From NCBI GenBank assembly GCA_002401045.1, contig NVSA01000166.1, forward strand, positions 1 through 8,281: a stretch of DNA of 8,281 bases. The letters run 5' to 3'. Positions 1-6,202 of this stretch are shown here, in pieces. Position 1 is the stretch's first letter. Each line of letters starts with the position of its first letter. Under the pieces are notes generated by a model. That model made no database searches. It saw only the letters and a program-made list of their open reading frames with translations, and had not been told where the DNA came from. The DNA is from Paracoccaceae bacterium (lineage in GTDB: Bacteria > Pseudomonadota > Alphaproteobacteria > Rhodobacterales > Rhodobacteraceae). Both the position numbers and the translations under genes were made by a program.

Positions 1-618
1 CATGCCAATCTCGCAAATAGGGCTTTCCGCCCCACCTGCAACCATGACATCGGCGTCATCGAGCATAATCAATCGTGCCGCATCGCCAATCGCGTGCGCC
101 CCTGTTGAACAGGCTGTTACAACCGCATGATTTGGGCCTTTAAACCCATGGCGAATAGACACTTGGCCAGAAACCAAATTAATCAAAGCCCCGGGGATGA
201 AAAACGGCGACACACGTCGCGGCCCCCGTTCCTTCAAGATCACAGCTGTTTCCGCAATAGAGCGCAATCCACCGATACCAGACCCGATCATCACACCTGT
301 ACGGTACTGATCTTCTTCGTCTTCGGGGTGCCAACCTGCATCTGCCACAGCTTGATCCGCCGCCGCCATACCATAAAGAATAAAATCATCGACCTTACGA
401 CGATCTTTGGGTGACATCCAATCATCAGGGTTAAACGTCCCATCCGTGCCATCGCCAAAAGGGATTTCGCAAGCATAGTTGGTTGTCAAATGATCCGCGT
501 CCCAACGCTTGATCGTGCCCGCCGCCGATTTGCCCGCAAGCAATCGTGACCATGTTTCTTCAACACCGCAAGCCAGCGGTGAAACCATTCCAAGTCCTGT
601 TACAACAACGCGACGCAT
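1..618 (-). CDS. fabF: 3-oxoacyl-[acyl-carrier-protein] synthase II, N-terminal 206 codons (runs off the left edge)
   Basis: FabF condenses malonyl-ACP with an acyl-ACP in the elongation step of cytosolic type II fatty-acid synthesis. The visible part is the N-terminal thiolase-fold half: it opens MRRVVVTGLGMVSPLACGVE, has the GSGIGG turn, and carries the active-site nucleophile in TACSTGAHAIG at Cys170 (codon at 109-111). MVAGGAESPICEIG follows and the frame is cut at position 1, so the catalytic histidines lie outside the window. Two ATG codons are adjacent (619-621 and 616-618). The second is preferred because GGGGG at 623-627 lies 4 nt before it but only 1 nt before the first, and family members begin MRRVVVTG. 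The gene follows acpP after a 159-nt gap containing an intrinsic terminator, so its expression may depend on readthrough or on a promoter not obvious here. Family assignment is very secure; FabF rather than FabB is supported by the acpP neighbour. Confidence 0.95.
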   Translation of the reverse strand, partial: MRRVVVTGLGMVSPLACGVEETWSRLLAGKSAAGTIKRWDADHLTTNYACEIPFGDGTDGTFNPDDWMSPKDRRKVDDFILYGMAAADQAVADAGWHPEDEEDQYRTGVMIGSGIGGLRSIAETAVILKERGPRRVSPFFIPGALINLVSGQVSIRHGFKGPNHAVVTACSTGAHAIGDAARLIMLDDADVMVAGGAESPICEIGM

Positions 619-723
619 CATACCCCCATTCGTAGTATTATTTCGTGCAATCTACCTACCCCGCCCACCAGACAGGGGCAAGCAAACAACTCAACCCTAG
701 CGGCAAATTCCCGCCTTCACATG

Positions 724-754
724 AAAAAACGGCCTGTCGCACCGACAAGCCGTT
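724..754 (-). terminator. intrinsic terminator between acpP and fabF
   Basis: On the minus strand, arms 754-744 and 738-728 form an 11-bp stem with one G-T wobble, a 5-nt loop, and then a run of six T (729-724). It lies 24 bp past the acpP stop and 106 bp before the fabF start. It would end or attenuate acpP transcripts, which would allow much more acyl carrier protein than FabF to be made. The structure is read from sequence; the dosage role is inference. Confidence 0.85.
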
Positions 755-777
755 CTAAATCTTGAATTCAAATCTGC

Positions 778-1011
778 TTAAACAGCCGTTGTAATGAATT
801 TAACTGCGTCGCCAAATGACTGGATAGTCTCGGCAGCGTCGTCAGGAATTTCAATTCCGAACTCTTCTTCGAAAGCCATAACCAGCTCTACTGTGTCCAG
901 GCTGTCAGCGCCCAAATCGTCAATGAAAGAAGCTGTTTCAGTTACTTTTGCTTCGTCAACGCTCAAATGCTCAACTACAATTTTCTTTACGCGTTCTGCT
1001 ATATCGCTCAT
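778..1011 (-). CDS. acpP: acyl carrier protein
   Basis: AcpP is the small acidic cytosolic protein that carries growing acyl chains on a 4'-phosphopantetheine arm between the Fab enzymes. The 77-residue product starts MSDIAERVKKIVVEHLSVDE and has the attachment motif GADSLDTVELVM, with the modified serine at residue 37. The length and the four-helix acidic composition are typical. The ATG at 1009-1011 is chosen because GAGG lies 8-9 nt upstream. The longer in-frame TTG start at 1024-1026 would use that same ribosome binding site as codons, so it is rejected. The gene is the first of a minus-strand acpP-fabF unit, is followed directly by a terminator, and has a long structured leader. Its divergent neighbour is the large secreted-protein gene, not fabG as in the common fabD-fabG-acpP-fabF order. 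Confidence 0.98.
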   Translation of the reverse strand: MSDIAERVKKIVVEHLSVDEAKVTETASFIDDLGADSLDTVELVMAFEEEFGIEIPDDAAETIQSFGDAVKFITTAV

Positions 1012-1032
1012 ACTATAAGTCCTCAATATTAC

Positions 1033-1101
1033 GGGGCGTAAAGCCCCTAGATTTCGCGTTAATACCTGATTTTGGCACCAACAAAAGCCCTTTTTTAGGG
1101 C
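1033..1101 (-). promoter_or_regulatory. acpP leader with two GC hairpins, attenuator-like
   Basis: Reading the minus strand towards acpP, the first hairpin is GCCCT-AAAAA-AGGGC (1101-1087) followed by TTTT. The second is GGGGC-TTTAC-GCCCC (1047-1033). Each arm could also pair with the complementary arm of the other hairpin (GCCC with GGGGC, or GGGC with GCCC), so alternative folds are possible. The second hairpin ends about 20 bases before the acpP start codon. The pairing is seen; control by attenuation is only a suggestion. Confidence 0.35.
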
Positions 1102-1142
1102 AACATCCCAAAAGCCTCCTCGCCTTTGGTCAAATTCCGTGC

Positions 1143-1163
1143 CGCGCTATACCATAAAGCGCG
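1143..1163. promoter_or_regulatory. inverted repeat CGCGCT-N9-AGCGCG overlapping the acpP promoter candidate
   Basis: Perfect 6-bp arms at 1143-1148 and 1158-1163 are separated by 9 bp. The repeat covers the candidate -10 box and part of the spacer of the minus-strand promoter, where a repressor site would be expected. No regulator can be named from sequence. Confidence 0.35.
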
Positions 1164-1173
1164 CCAATGGCAA
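1146..1173 (-). promoter_or_regulatory. acpP: candidate acpP promoter
   Basis: On the minus strand TTGCCA (1173-1168) and TATAGC (1151-1146) are separated by 16 bp, a reasonable housekeeping-sigma promoter. It would give an acpP leader of roughly 125-130 nt containing the two hairpins described separately. No closer promoter with better boxes was found by eye. Confidence 0.35.
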
Positions 1174-1181
1174 ATAGTTTA

Positions 1182-1199
1182 GCAACGTTGCGTTGCAAC
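1182..1199. promoter_or_regulatory. two adjacent palindromes, operator-like
   Basis: GCAACGTTGC (1182-1191) is a perfect 10-bp palindrome and GTTGCAAC (1192-1199) is a perfect 8-bp palindrome directly abutting it. Both are built from the same GCAAC/GTTGC unit. They lie between the two divergent promoter candidates, just upstream of the acpP -35 box, as expected of a regulator site serving either gene. A central CG within such a palindrome is common in LacI-family operators, but the protein is unknown. Confidence 0.35.
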
Positions 1200-1248
1200 A
1201 CAACAATCACCAAGGCTCGACTTAGGTTATAAACAAACGGGTTACTGA

Positions 1249-1276
1249 TTGACAGTATTTCCTTAATATTCATAAA
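1249..1276 (+). promoter_or_regulatory. candidate promoter of the large secreted-protein gene
   Basis: A perfect -35 box TTGACA (1249-1254) is followed after 16 bp by CATAAA (1271-1276). Transcription would then begin near 1283, downstream of the ATG at 1279, which supports translation starting at 1303. The -35 box overlaps a short inverted repeat, TACTG-ATTGA-CAGTA (1243-1257), a possible operator. Confidence 0.5.
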
Positions 1277-1302
1277 TAATGTTACTAGTTCTTGGGGGTT
1301 TT

Positions 1303-4299
1303 ATGTCTTATCTGTTTTCACGCCTTGCTATCTATCTATTCGCATTTTTCACAATTTTATCGACACAGGCCTATGCTGATGCTGACTTTGACCGCAATGC
1401 CAAAGGAATGCGCATCGGCTCAATGGTGGGACGCACCATTGTCGGTGTCACCAGAGACAGCTCAAAAACTTTCAGCATCTATCTTTCCAGTGCCAAAAAA
1501 GCCCATTTTTCCTTCTCAACAGGAAAAACAGCCACCGCAACTTATAAATTACACTCTGGAAACATCATCTGTTTCAAAGGGCTCGATAAAAAAGCCCCCA
1601 GCTCAGAAATATGCAAACTCACCGATAAACGTGGCCGCGGTATGGATTGGCAAACGGTAAAGCTCAAATTTAAAAACGGTAAATCCAGCTATTCCCTTGC
1701 AACCAAAGGCGAGCGGCGCGGCAGTTCGCAAATCGTTTACAGCTTTGCTGGTCGTCAAAAAATCAACAATAAAAGCTACATATCTGACCTTACCAAATGG
1801 AAGGGTCACGTGGTCGTCGGGCGCACCTTGAAAGACAAAGAAGCATGGTTTGCCAATTTTGATCTCGACGGCAATGTCGATTTCGTCTTTGGCTCAGGCA
1901 AGCGTTATGCAGGTAGATATACCGCCACAAAAACCACCATCTGCATCACCTTCCCCAACCAGCCCCAAATGGATGGATGCCGCAAACCAGCAATCAAAAA
2001 AGGCAAAATCGCTTGGGTCAGCACGAAAAATGACGGCTATATCTCTGAAATTGTCTACCTTAAAGAAATTCAATCCCAAGGCCCGACCAGCGCCACGCAA
2101 CTGTCTTACAAATCGCAAAACATGCGCAAATCAAAGAACAACCTCTTTGCAATCGGCACCAGCACCAAGAACGACGGGCAGCTAAACGTCTGGTCAACAA
2201 CCAGCGGTATCCGCCTTGCCAAACGCCCGCTACAAGCCCGCGATGCCTCTATCGACAACCAAGGCAGATACCTCGTCGCCGTTGACCGCAGCTATCTCTA
2301 CATTCTGGATCTGGAAACAGGAACAACCGACAAACACCGCTACAGTGAGGCTGATAAAAAAGCGCCCAAGCTGAACCGCGTTACAATTTCCCCCGATGGC
2401 AGCCGCATAGCCCTTGGCTATACCCAAGGCGATATACGCGTCATAGAGCGTGAAACCCTAAAAGAGCTCTATTTAGCAACGCCCCATAGCGGTAAAATAT
2501 CCCATATGGAATTTTTCCAAGGCAACGATCAATTATTGACCTCTAGCTATGACAAAAGACTTAAACACCTGAACCTCCTTGATAAAACGGACATGCCGAC
2601 CATTGGATTCTTAGGGCGTGAAATCAGTCAATTTGCCTTATCACAAGATGAAACCGCAATTGTTGTCGCGGATTGGGATGGTAAAGTCATTAAGCTGCAA
2701 TGGGACGGTGGCGCGTTTATCAAACAGAGCGAAACAAAAGTCGCCGATGGGGTTTATGGCATCGATATCAGTCCTGATCGTCGCGAAATCATTCTAGCAA
2801 TGGACACAATTGGCGTACAGTTTTTGGACTTTCAAACGCTCGACAAAAAAGCCAGCTTCAAACCTAACGGCAGATTTTCCGATCGCGCGTTTTATATAGA
2901 CGCTGAAAATTTCATCGCCACGGGCCAGAAAAGACACCCACATATCTACGCCCCTACCCGCGCAAAAGTGCCCGCATTAAAGAAAAAGCTATTTGCTGGG
3001 CGCACGGATGATTTGATAAAAACACGCGCAACAAAAGAGGCCTTCAAAGCCGAGAACCTGCGTTATAATAAATTGAAAACGCAGGCAAAAAACCTGTTTT
3101 CATCTGGTAACTGCAAAAAATACAATGCGATGCATACAGATTTAAAACCAGCGGATCGTCTTGGGGATTGTAAAAAAGCCAAGCAAAGACGGGTTGCCCG
3201 CAAAAACTATTTTGTGGCACTTCGGAACTTGGATTGTGAAACGGCAGAGACCTTACGAAAAGCATCTGGTGGCGATTGGCGTGACATTACATCTTGTCAG
3301 ACCAAGGTGAAAAAACACGCAGAAAAAGCTGAATACTCTGCGGCAAAAGCGTCAAAAGACTGTGCTAAAATCCGACAACTTCAAGGTCATTTCAAAGACT
3401 ACGGCGCGGCAGATGATTGCGAACTCACTGCGGCGATAGAGACGCGTAATGTGCGCAAAATTTATCTAAAAGCAGTCAAATTTGACACCTCAAAGGATAT
3501 TAAGCGCGCGCGACAGTTATACTTGGAAGTTATGGATAACTACTCTGAGGATGATCTGGCAATTGATGCCGCCAACCGTTTGCGCGAACTTTCAGACATG
3601 CTTGAGCAGCGTAAGATACAAAAACGCAATGAATTTGCTTTACGCGCGGCCAAAAGAGAGGCTGAAATAGCCACAAAAGCGGCCGAAAAACGGGCTAAAG
3701 CTGTTGAAAAGCGTGAAAATGAACGCAAACGTAAAGAGGAAAAAATCACCCGTGCCCGTAAGCTTATTCAAAAGCTTAACAGCGAGTTTGGCTTTAAATC
3801 AGGTTACACATGGATATCCACACGGATCAAAGGGCGCAATCAATCCTATGAAATCTCTGGCAGAATGGAAATATCAACAAAGTCTAAATATCCTGCAACA
3901 TTGGCAGACTACTGCCATATCGTCGTCGATTCAGCTGTCTATCCACGCCATTCTAAAATAGACTTGTCAGGTAACCGCTATTTTGAACCCGAAAGTGGGT
4001 ATAATAAATTTAGTGTAAATCTAATGGCCAAAGGCCGTGGTGGTTGGTCTAGTGCATATAGTGGAAGTTCTTTATTCAAAAAGATTTCAGACAAAACACT
4101 GGATGTAACCCGAATTACAAACAACAATTTTATCAAACTCCATTGGGCTATTCCTATTGTGAAAATAGAACAATCCCGCTTGTTGTCCTTGGCTGGGAAC
4201 CGCAGTGCGATACAGCTTCCAGGAAACAAGAGCCCCAAGGATTTTCTAGATATGTTTCGTGACTTAGGCGGATTATGCCAACTTGAAGGACGCAAATAA
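1303..4299 (+). CDS. large secreted WD40-like protein with Cys-pair repeats, function unknown
   Basis: I do not recognise a named family; the product is 998 residues. A signal peptide covers residues 1-25, with likely cleavage after AYA, so the protein is probably periplasmic or secreted. Residues 38-256 hold two copies of a beta-rich unit (GRT near 43 and 173, a Cys pair, a Trp). Residues 270-560 look like a WD40-type propeller (ISPDGSRIALGY, ISPDRREIILAM, SSYDKRLKHLNL). Residues 600-710 contain three CX18-19C units about 41 residues apart. Residues 715-765 are TPR-like, 765-825 a Lys/Glu/Arg-rich coiled coil, and 830-998 a separate domain. All 12 cysteines lie outside the propeller. No catalytic motif is evident, so a scaffold or binding role is the best guess. 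The start at 1303 has GGGGG 4 nt upstream; the ATG at 1279 probably precedes the transcription start. The gene opposes the flanking fab genes and is visibly richer in A and lysine codons. Confidence 0.85.
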   Translation: MSYLFSRLAIYLFAFFTILSTQAYADADFDRNAKGMRIGSMVGRTIVGVTRDSSKTFSIYLSSAKKAHFSFSTGKTATATYKLHSGNIICFKGLDKKAPSSEICKLTDKRGRGMDWQTVKLKFKNGKSSYSLATKGERRGSSQIVYSFAGRQKINNKSYISDLTKWKGHVVVGRTLKDKEAWFANFDLDGNVDFVFGSGKRYAGRYTATKTTICITFPNQPQMDGCRKPAIKKGKIAWVSTKNDGYISEIVYLKEIQSQGPTSATQLSYKSQNMRKSKNNLFAIGTSTKNDGQLNVWSTTSGIRLAKRPLQARDASIDNQGRYLVAVDRSYLYILDLETGTTDKHRYSEADKKAPKLNRVTISPDGSRIALGYTQGDIRVIERETLKELYLATPHSGKISHMEFFQGNDQLLTSSYDKRLKHLNLLDKTDMPTIGFLGREISQFALSQDETAIVVADWDGKVIKLQWDGGAFIKQSETKVADGVYGIDISPDRREIILAMDTIGVQFLDFQTLDKKASFKPNGRFSDRAFYIDAENFIATGQKRHPHIYAPTRAKVPALKKKLFAGRTDDLIKTRATKEAFKAENLRYNKLKTQAKNLFSSGNCKKYNAMHTDLKPADRLGDCKKAKQRRVARKNYFVALRNLDCETAETLRKASGGDWRDITSCQTKVKKHAEKAEYSAAKASKDCAKIRQLQGHFKDYGAADDCELTAAIETRNVRKIYLKAVKFDTSKDIKRARQLYLEVMDNYSEDDLAIDAANRLRELSDMLEQRKIQKRNEFALRAAKREAEIATKAAEKRAKAVEKRENERKRKEEKITRARKLIQKLNSEFGFKSGYTWISTRIKGRNQSYEISGRMEISTKSKYPATLADYCHIVVDSAVYPRHSKIDLSGNRYFEPESGYNKFSVNLMAKGRGGWSSAYSGSSLFKKISDKTLDVTRITNNNFIKLHWAIPIVKIEQSRLLSLAGNRSAIQLPGNKSPKDFLDMFRDLGGLCQLEGRK
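1429..2016 (+). repeat. coding tandem duplication: two beta-rich units in the large protein
   Basis: The segments 1429-1650 (residues 43-116) and 1819-2016 (residues 173-238) encode matching patterns: GRT, then an F-x-F strand with GK, a Tyr, IC, a second Cys followed by K, a KxG-like turn and a Trp. The Cys pairs are C90/C104 and C214/C226. The DNA copies have diverged, so the duplication is old. The pattern is seen; the beta fold is inferred. Confidence 0.6.
3112..3420 (+). repeat. coding repeat: three Cys-pair helical units in the large protein
   Basis: Cysteine pairs at residues 604/623, 645/665 and 687/706 have 18, 19 and 18 residues between them, and the units recur every 41-42 residues. 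Between units lies a Lys/Arg-rich helix-like linker ending in an aromatic-hydrophobic turn (NYFVAL, EYSAAK, IYLKAV). A fourth, Cys-free TPR-like unit follows. This suggests helical hairpins each closed by a disulfide. Confidence 0.65.
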
Positions 4300-4322
4300 A
4301 AAGGGCGGCCAACGGCCACCCT
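4294..4322 (-). terminator. intrinsic terminator of the fabD-fabG unit
   Basis: On the minus strand AGGGTGGCC-GTT-GGCCGCCCT (4322-4302) is a fully paired 9-bp stem with one G-T wobble, followed by TTTTATTT (4301-4294). It begins 27 bp past the fabG stop. On the plus strand the wobble becomes a C-A mismatch and no T-run follows, so it should not work well for the converging gene, whose stop codon (4297-4299) lies inside this element's T-tract. Confidence 0.85.
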
Positions 4323-4349
4323 GATTGTATAAGCTATTCAAACAATGAC

Positions 4350-5087
4350 TTAAATCATTGCCATGCCACCATTCACATGCAGGGTTTGCCCTGTCACATA
4401 GCTGGCTTCACCAGAGGCTAGAAACGCCACTGCGGCGGCAATCTCTGCGGGGGATCCCATACGACCCGCAGGAATATTCCCTGTCATCTTATCTTTAACG
4501 CTATCAGGCAATTCAGACGTCATTGCCGTTTCAATAAACCCAGGGGCGACACAATTGGCGGTAATCCCGCGTGTCGCAATTTCTTGCGCATAGGATTTCG
4601 TCATCCCGATCATACCCGCCTTAGAGGCCGCATAGTTCACCTGCCCCGCATTGCCCGTCACACCGACAATCGACGTAATATTAATAATACGGCCATAGCG
4701 TTGCTTCATCATCGGACGCATCACGGATTTCATCAAACGCATGGTCGATGTCAGGTTGATATCAATCACTTGCTGCCATTCATCATCGGACATCCGCATA
4801 AAGATATTATCGCGGGTAATGCCTGCGTTATTGACCAAGATATCCAAACCGCCCATGGCTTCGGACGCTTGTCCTGCCAAGGCACGCACCGCATCGGCGT
4901 CGCCTAGATTACACGGCACGACATGGGCGCGCTCGCCCAGTTCTGCCGCCAAGGCATTCAACGGATCAACCCGTGTTCCCGACAAGGCAACCGTCGCCCC
5001 TTGGTTATATAGCGCTTTGGCAATCGCGCCACCAATGCCCCCAGATGCACCTGTTACAAGTGCTTTTTTACCAGCTAGATCAAACAT
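4350..5087 (-). CDS. fabG: 3-oxoacyl-[acyl-carrier-protein] reductase
   Basis: FabG reduces 3-oxoacyl-ACP to (R)-3-hydroxyacyl-ACP with NADPH, the first reduction of each elongation cycle, in the cytosol. The 245-residue product is a classical short-chain dehydrogenase of the expected length. It has the cofactor-binding TGASGGIG at residues 12-19, NNAG at 86-89, and the catalytic tetrad N111, S139, Y152 and K156 (within NITS and YAASK). The C-terminal segment YVTGQTLHVNGGMAMI is typical of FabG. The start is supported by AGGAAG at 5096-5101, 8 nt upstream. Only 14 bp separate it from fabD, so the two form an operon ending in the terminator at 4294-4322. PhaB-type acetoacetyl-CoA reductases are similar, but the fabD partner argues for FabG. 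Confidence 0.97.
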   Translation of the reverse strand: MFDLAGKKALVTGASGGIGGAIAKALYNQGATVALSGTRVDPLNALAAELGERAHVVPCNLGDADAVRALAGQASEAMGGLDILVNNAGITRDNIFMRMSDDEWQQVIDINLTSTMRLMKSVMRPMMKQRYGRIINITSIVGVTGNAGQVNYAASKAGMIGMTKSYAQEIATRGITANCVAPGFIETAMTSELPDSVKDKMTGNIPAGRMGSPAEIAAAVAFLASGEASYVTGQTLHVNGGMAMI

Positions 5088-5101
5088 TTATCATACTTCC
5101 T

Positions 5102-6037
5102 TTAAGCTAATTCGGCCGCAACGGCCGCGACATCATCCGATGTATTCACAACCTTACAAGCCAACGCGCGGTCAATACGTCGGATCATTCCCGACAAGGC
5201 TTTACCCGCGCCAATTTCATAAACTTCAGTCACCCCTTGGGCGGCCATCCACGCAACACTTTCGCGCCAGCGTACAGCCCCTGTGACTTGTTGTACCAAC
5301 AAATCCGCAATTGCCGCGCCATCCGAATTAGACGCCGCCAAAACATTGGCCACAACAGGCACGCTTGGGTTTGCAATTGAGATATCCGCCAAAGCCTGCG
5401 CCATGCGGTCGGCCGCAGGTTGCATCAATGTGCAATGGAACGGTGCCGATACAGGCAAGATTATCGCCCGTTTGGCACCTTTCTCCTTGGCAATACCACA
5501 AGCCCGCTCAACCGCAGCTTTATGTCCAGAAACAACCACTTGGCCGGAATCATTATCGTTTGCCGCCTGACAAACCTCGCCCTGTGCCGCCTCTGCGGCA
5601 ACGCCTTGGGCGGTTTCAAAGTCTAGCCCCAACAACGCCGCCATCGCACCAATGCCCACAGGCACCGCCTCTTGCATCGCGGCACCGCGAATACGCAACA
5701 GTCGTGCTGTATCAGACAGGCTAATCGCGCCCGTTGCGCAAAGTGCTGAATATTCGCCCAATGAGTGCCCCGCCACAAAAGACGCCGCCGTCACATCCAC
5801 CCCTTCGGATTTCAGTGCCGCCATTGCCGCCAATGATGCCGCCATCAAAGCAGGCTGTGCATTTTGCGTTAGCGTTAATGTCTCAATATCGCCGTTCCAG
5901 ATTAAATCTGACAGCTTTTCGCCCAAAGCCTCATCGACCTCGTCGAAAACCGCCTTAGCAACACTGTAATTATCGGCAAAATCTTTGCCCATCCCAATGG
6001 CTTGCGCCCCTTGTCCTGGAAATACAAATGCCCGCAT
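5102..6037 (-). CDS. fabD: malonyl-CoA:ACP transacylase
   Basis: FabD moves malonyl from CoA to the acyl carrier protein, making the extender unit for fatty-acid synthesis. The 311-residue product has the usual length and all key parts: PGQGAQ near residue 7, the nucleophile elbow GHSLGE with Ser92, Arg117 (LLRIRG) which binds the malonyl carboxylate, and His201 in SAPFHCTLM as the catalytic base. The ATG at 6035-6037 has GGGGG at 6043-6047, 5 nt upstream, and fits the conserved opening MRAFVFPGQG. It is the first gene of a fabD-fabG operon and is divergent from the small peptide gene at 6203. No clear promoter with two good boxes was found in the 165 bp between them. Confidence 0.97.
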   Translation of the reverse strand: MRAFVFPGQGAQAIGMGKDFADNYSVAKAVFDEVDEALGEKLSDLIWNGDIETLTLTQNAQPALMAASLAAMAALKSEGVDVTAASFVAGHSLGEYSALCATGAISLSDTARLLRIRGAAMQEAVPVGIGAMAALLGLDFETAQGVAAEAAQGEVCQAANDNDSGQVVVSGHKAAVERACGIAKEKGAKRAIILPVSAPFHCTLMQPAADRMAQALADISIANPSVPVVANVLAASNSDGAAIADLLVQQVTGAVRWRESVAWMAAQGVTEVYEIGAGKALSGMIRRIDRALACKVVNTSDDVAAVAAELA

Positions 6038-6202
6038 GTTTGCCCCCTGTTTTTATAGCTTTGCATAATTTCTACCCGTCCCACTAAGCCCCGTCTAGCC
6101 CAAAGGCAGCCCGATTATGTCATAGTTTCGCCGCAAAGATGCGCAATAAGACACTAAGATCAGCCAACAAAGGCCGACAAATCCATCTGAAAGGGCTTTA
6201 AC

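Noticed and set aside
127..414. 95-codon open frame on the plus strand
   Set aside because: It is antisense to fabF, including over the active-site motif, with no recognisable product.
1012..1026. Five-residue extension of AcpP from a TTG codon
   Set aside because: Those bases contain the Shine-Dalgarno sequence of the standard ATG, and AcpP proteins begin MSDIA/MSDVA.
1279..1302. Eight-residue N-terminal extension of the large secreted protein (MLLVLGGF)
   Set aside because: The ATG at 1279 lies in or before the predicted transcription start and lacks a ribosome binding site, while 1303 has GGGGG upstream.
5065..5095. Tiny ATG-starting frame overlapping the fabG start (ATG ATA AAT GTT TGA on the minus strand)
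   Set aside because: Four codons overlapping the fabG start are likely chance; nothing suggests a regulatory leader peptide.
4741..5286. 181-codon open frame on the plus strand across the fabG/fabD junction
   Set aside because: It lies antisense to two certain genes, starts inside fabG, and its product has no domain-like pattern; it is a compositional shadow of their codon use.
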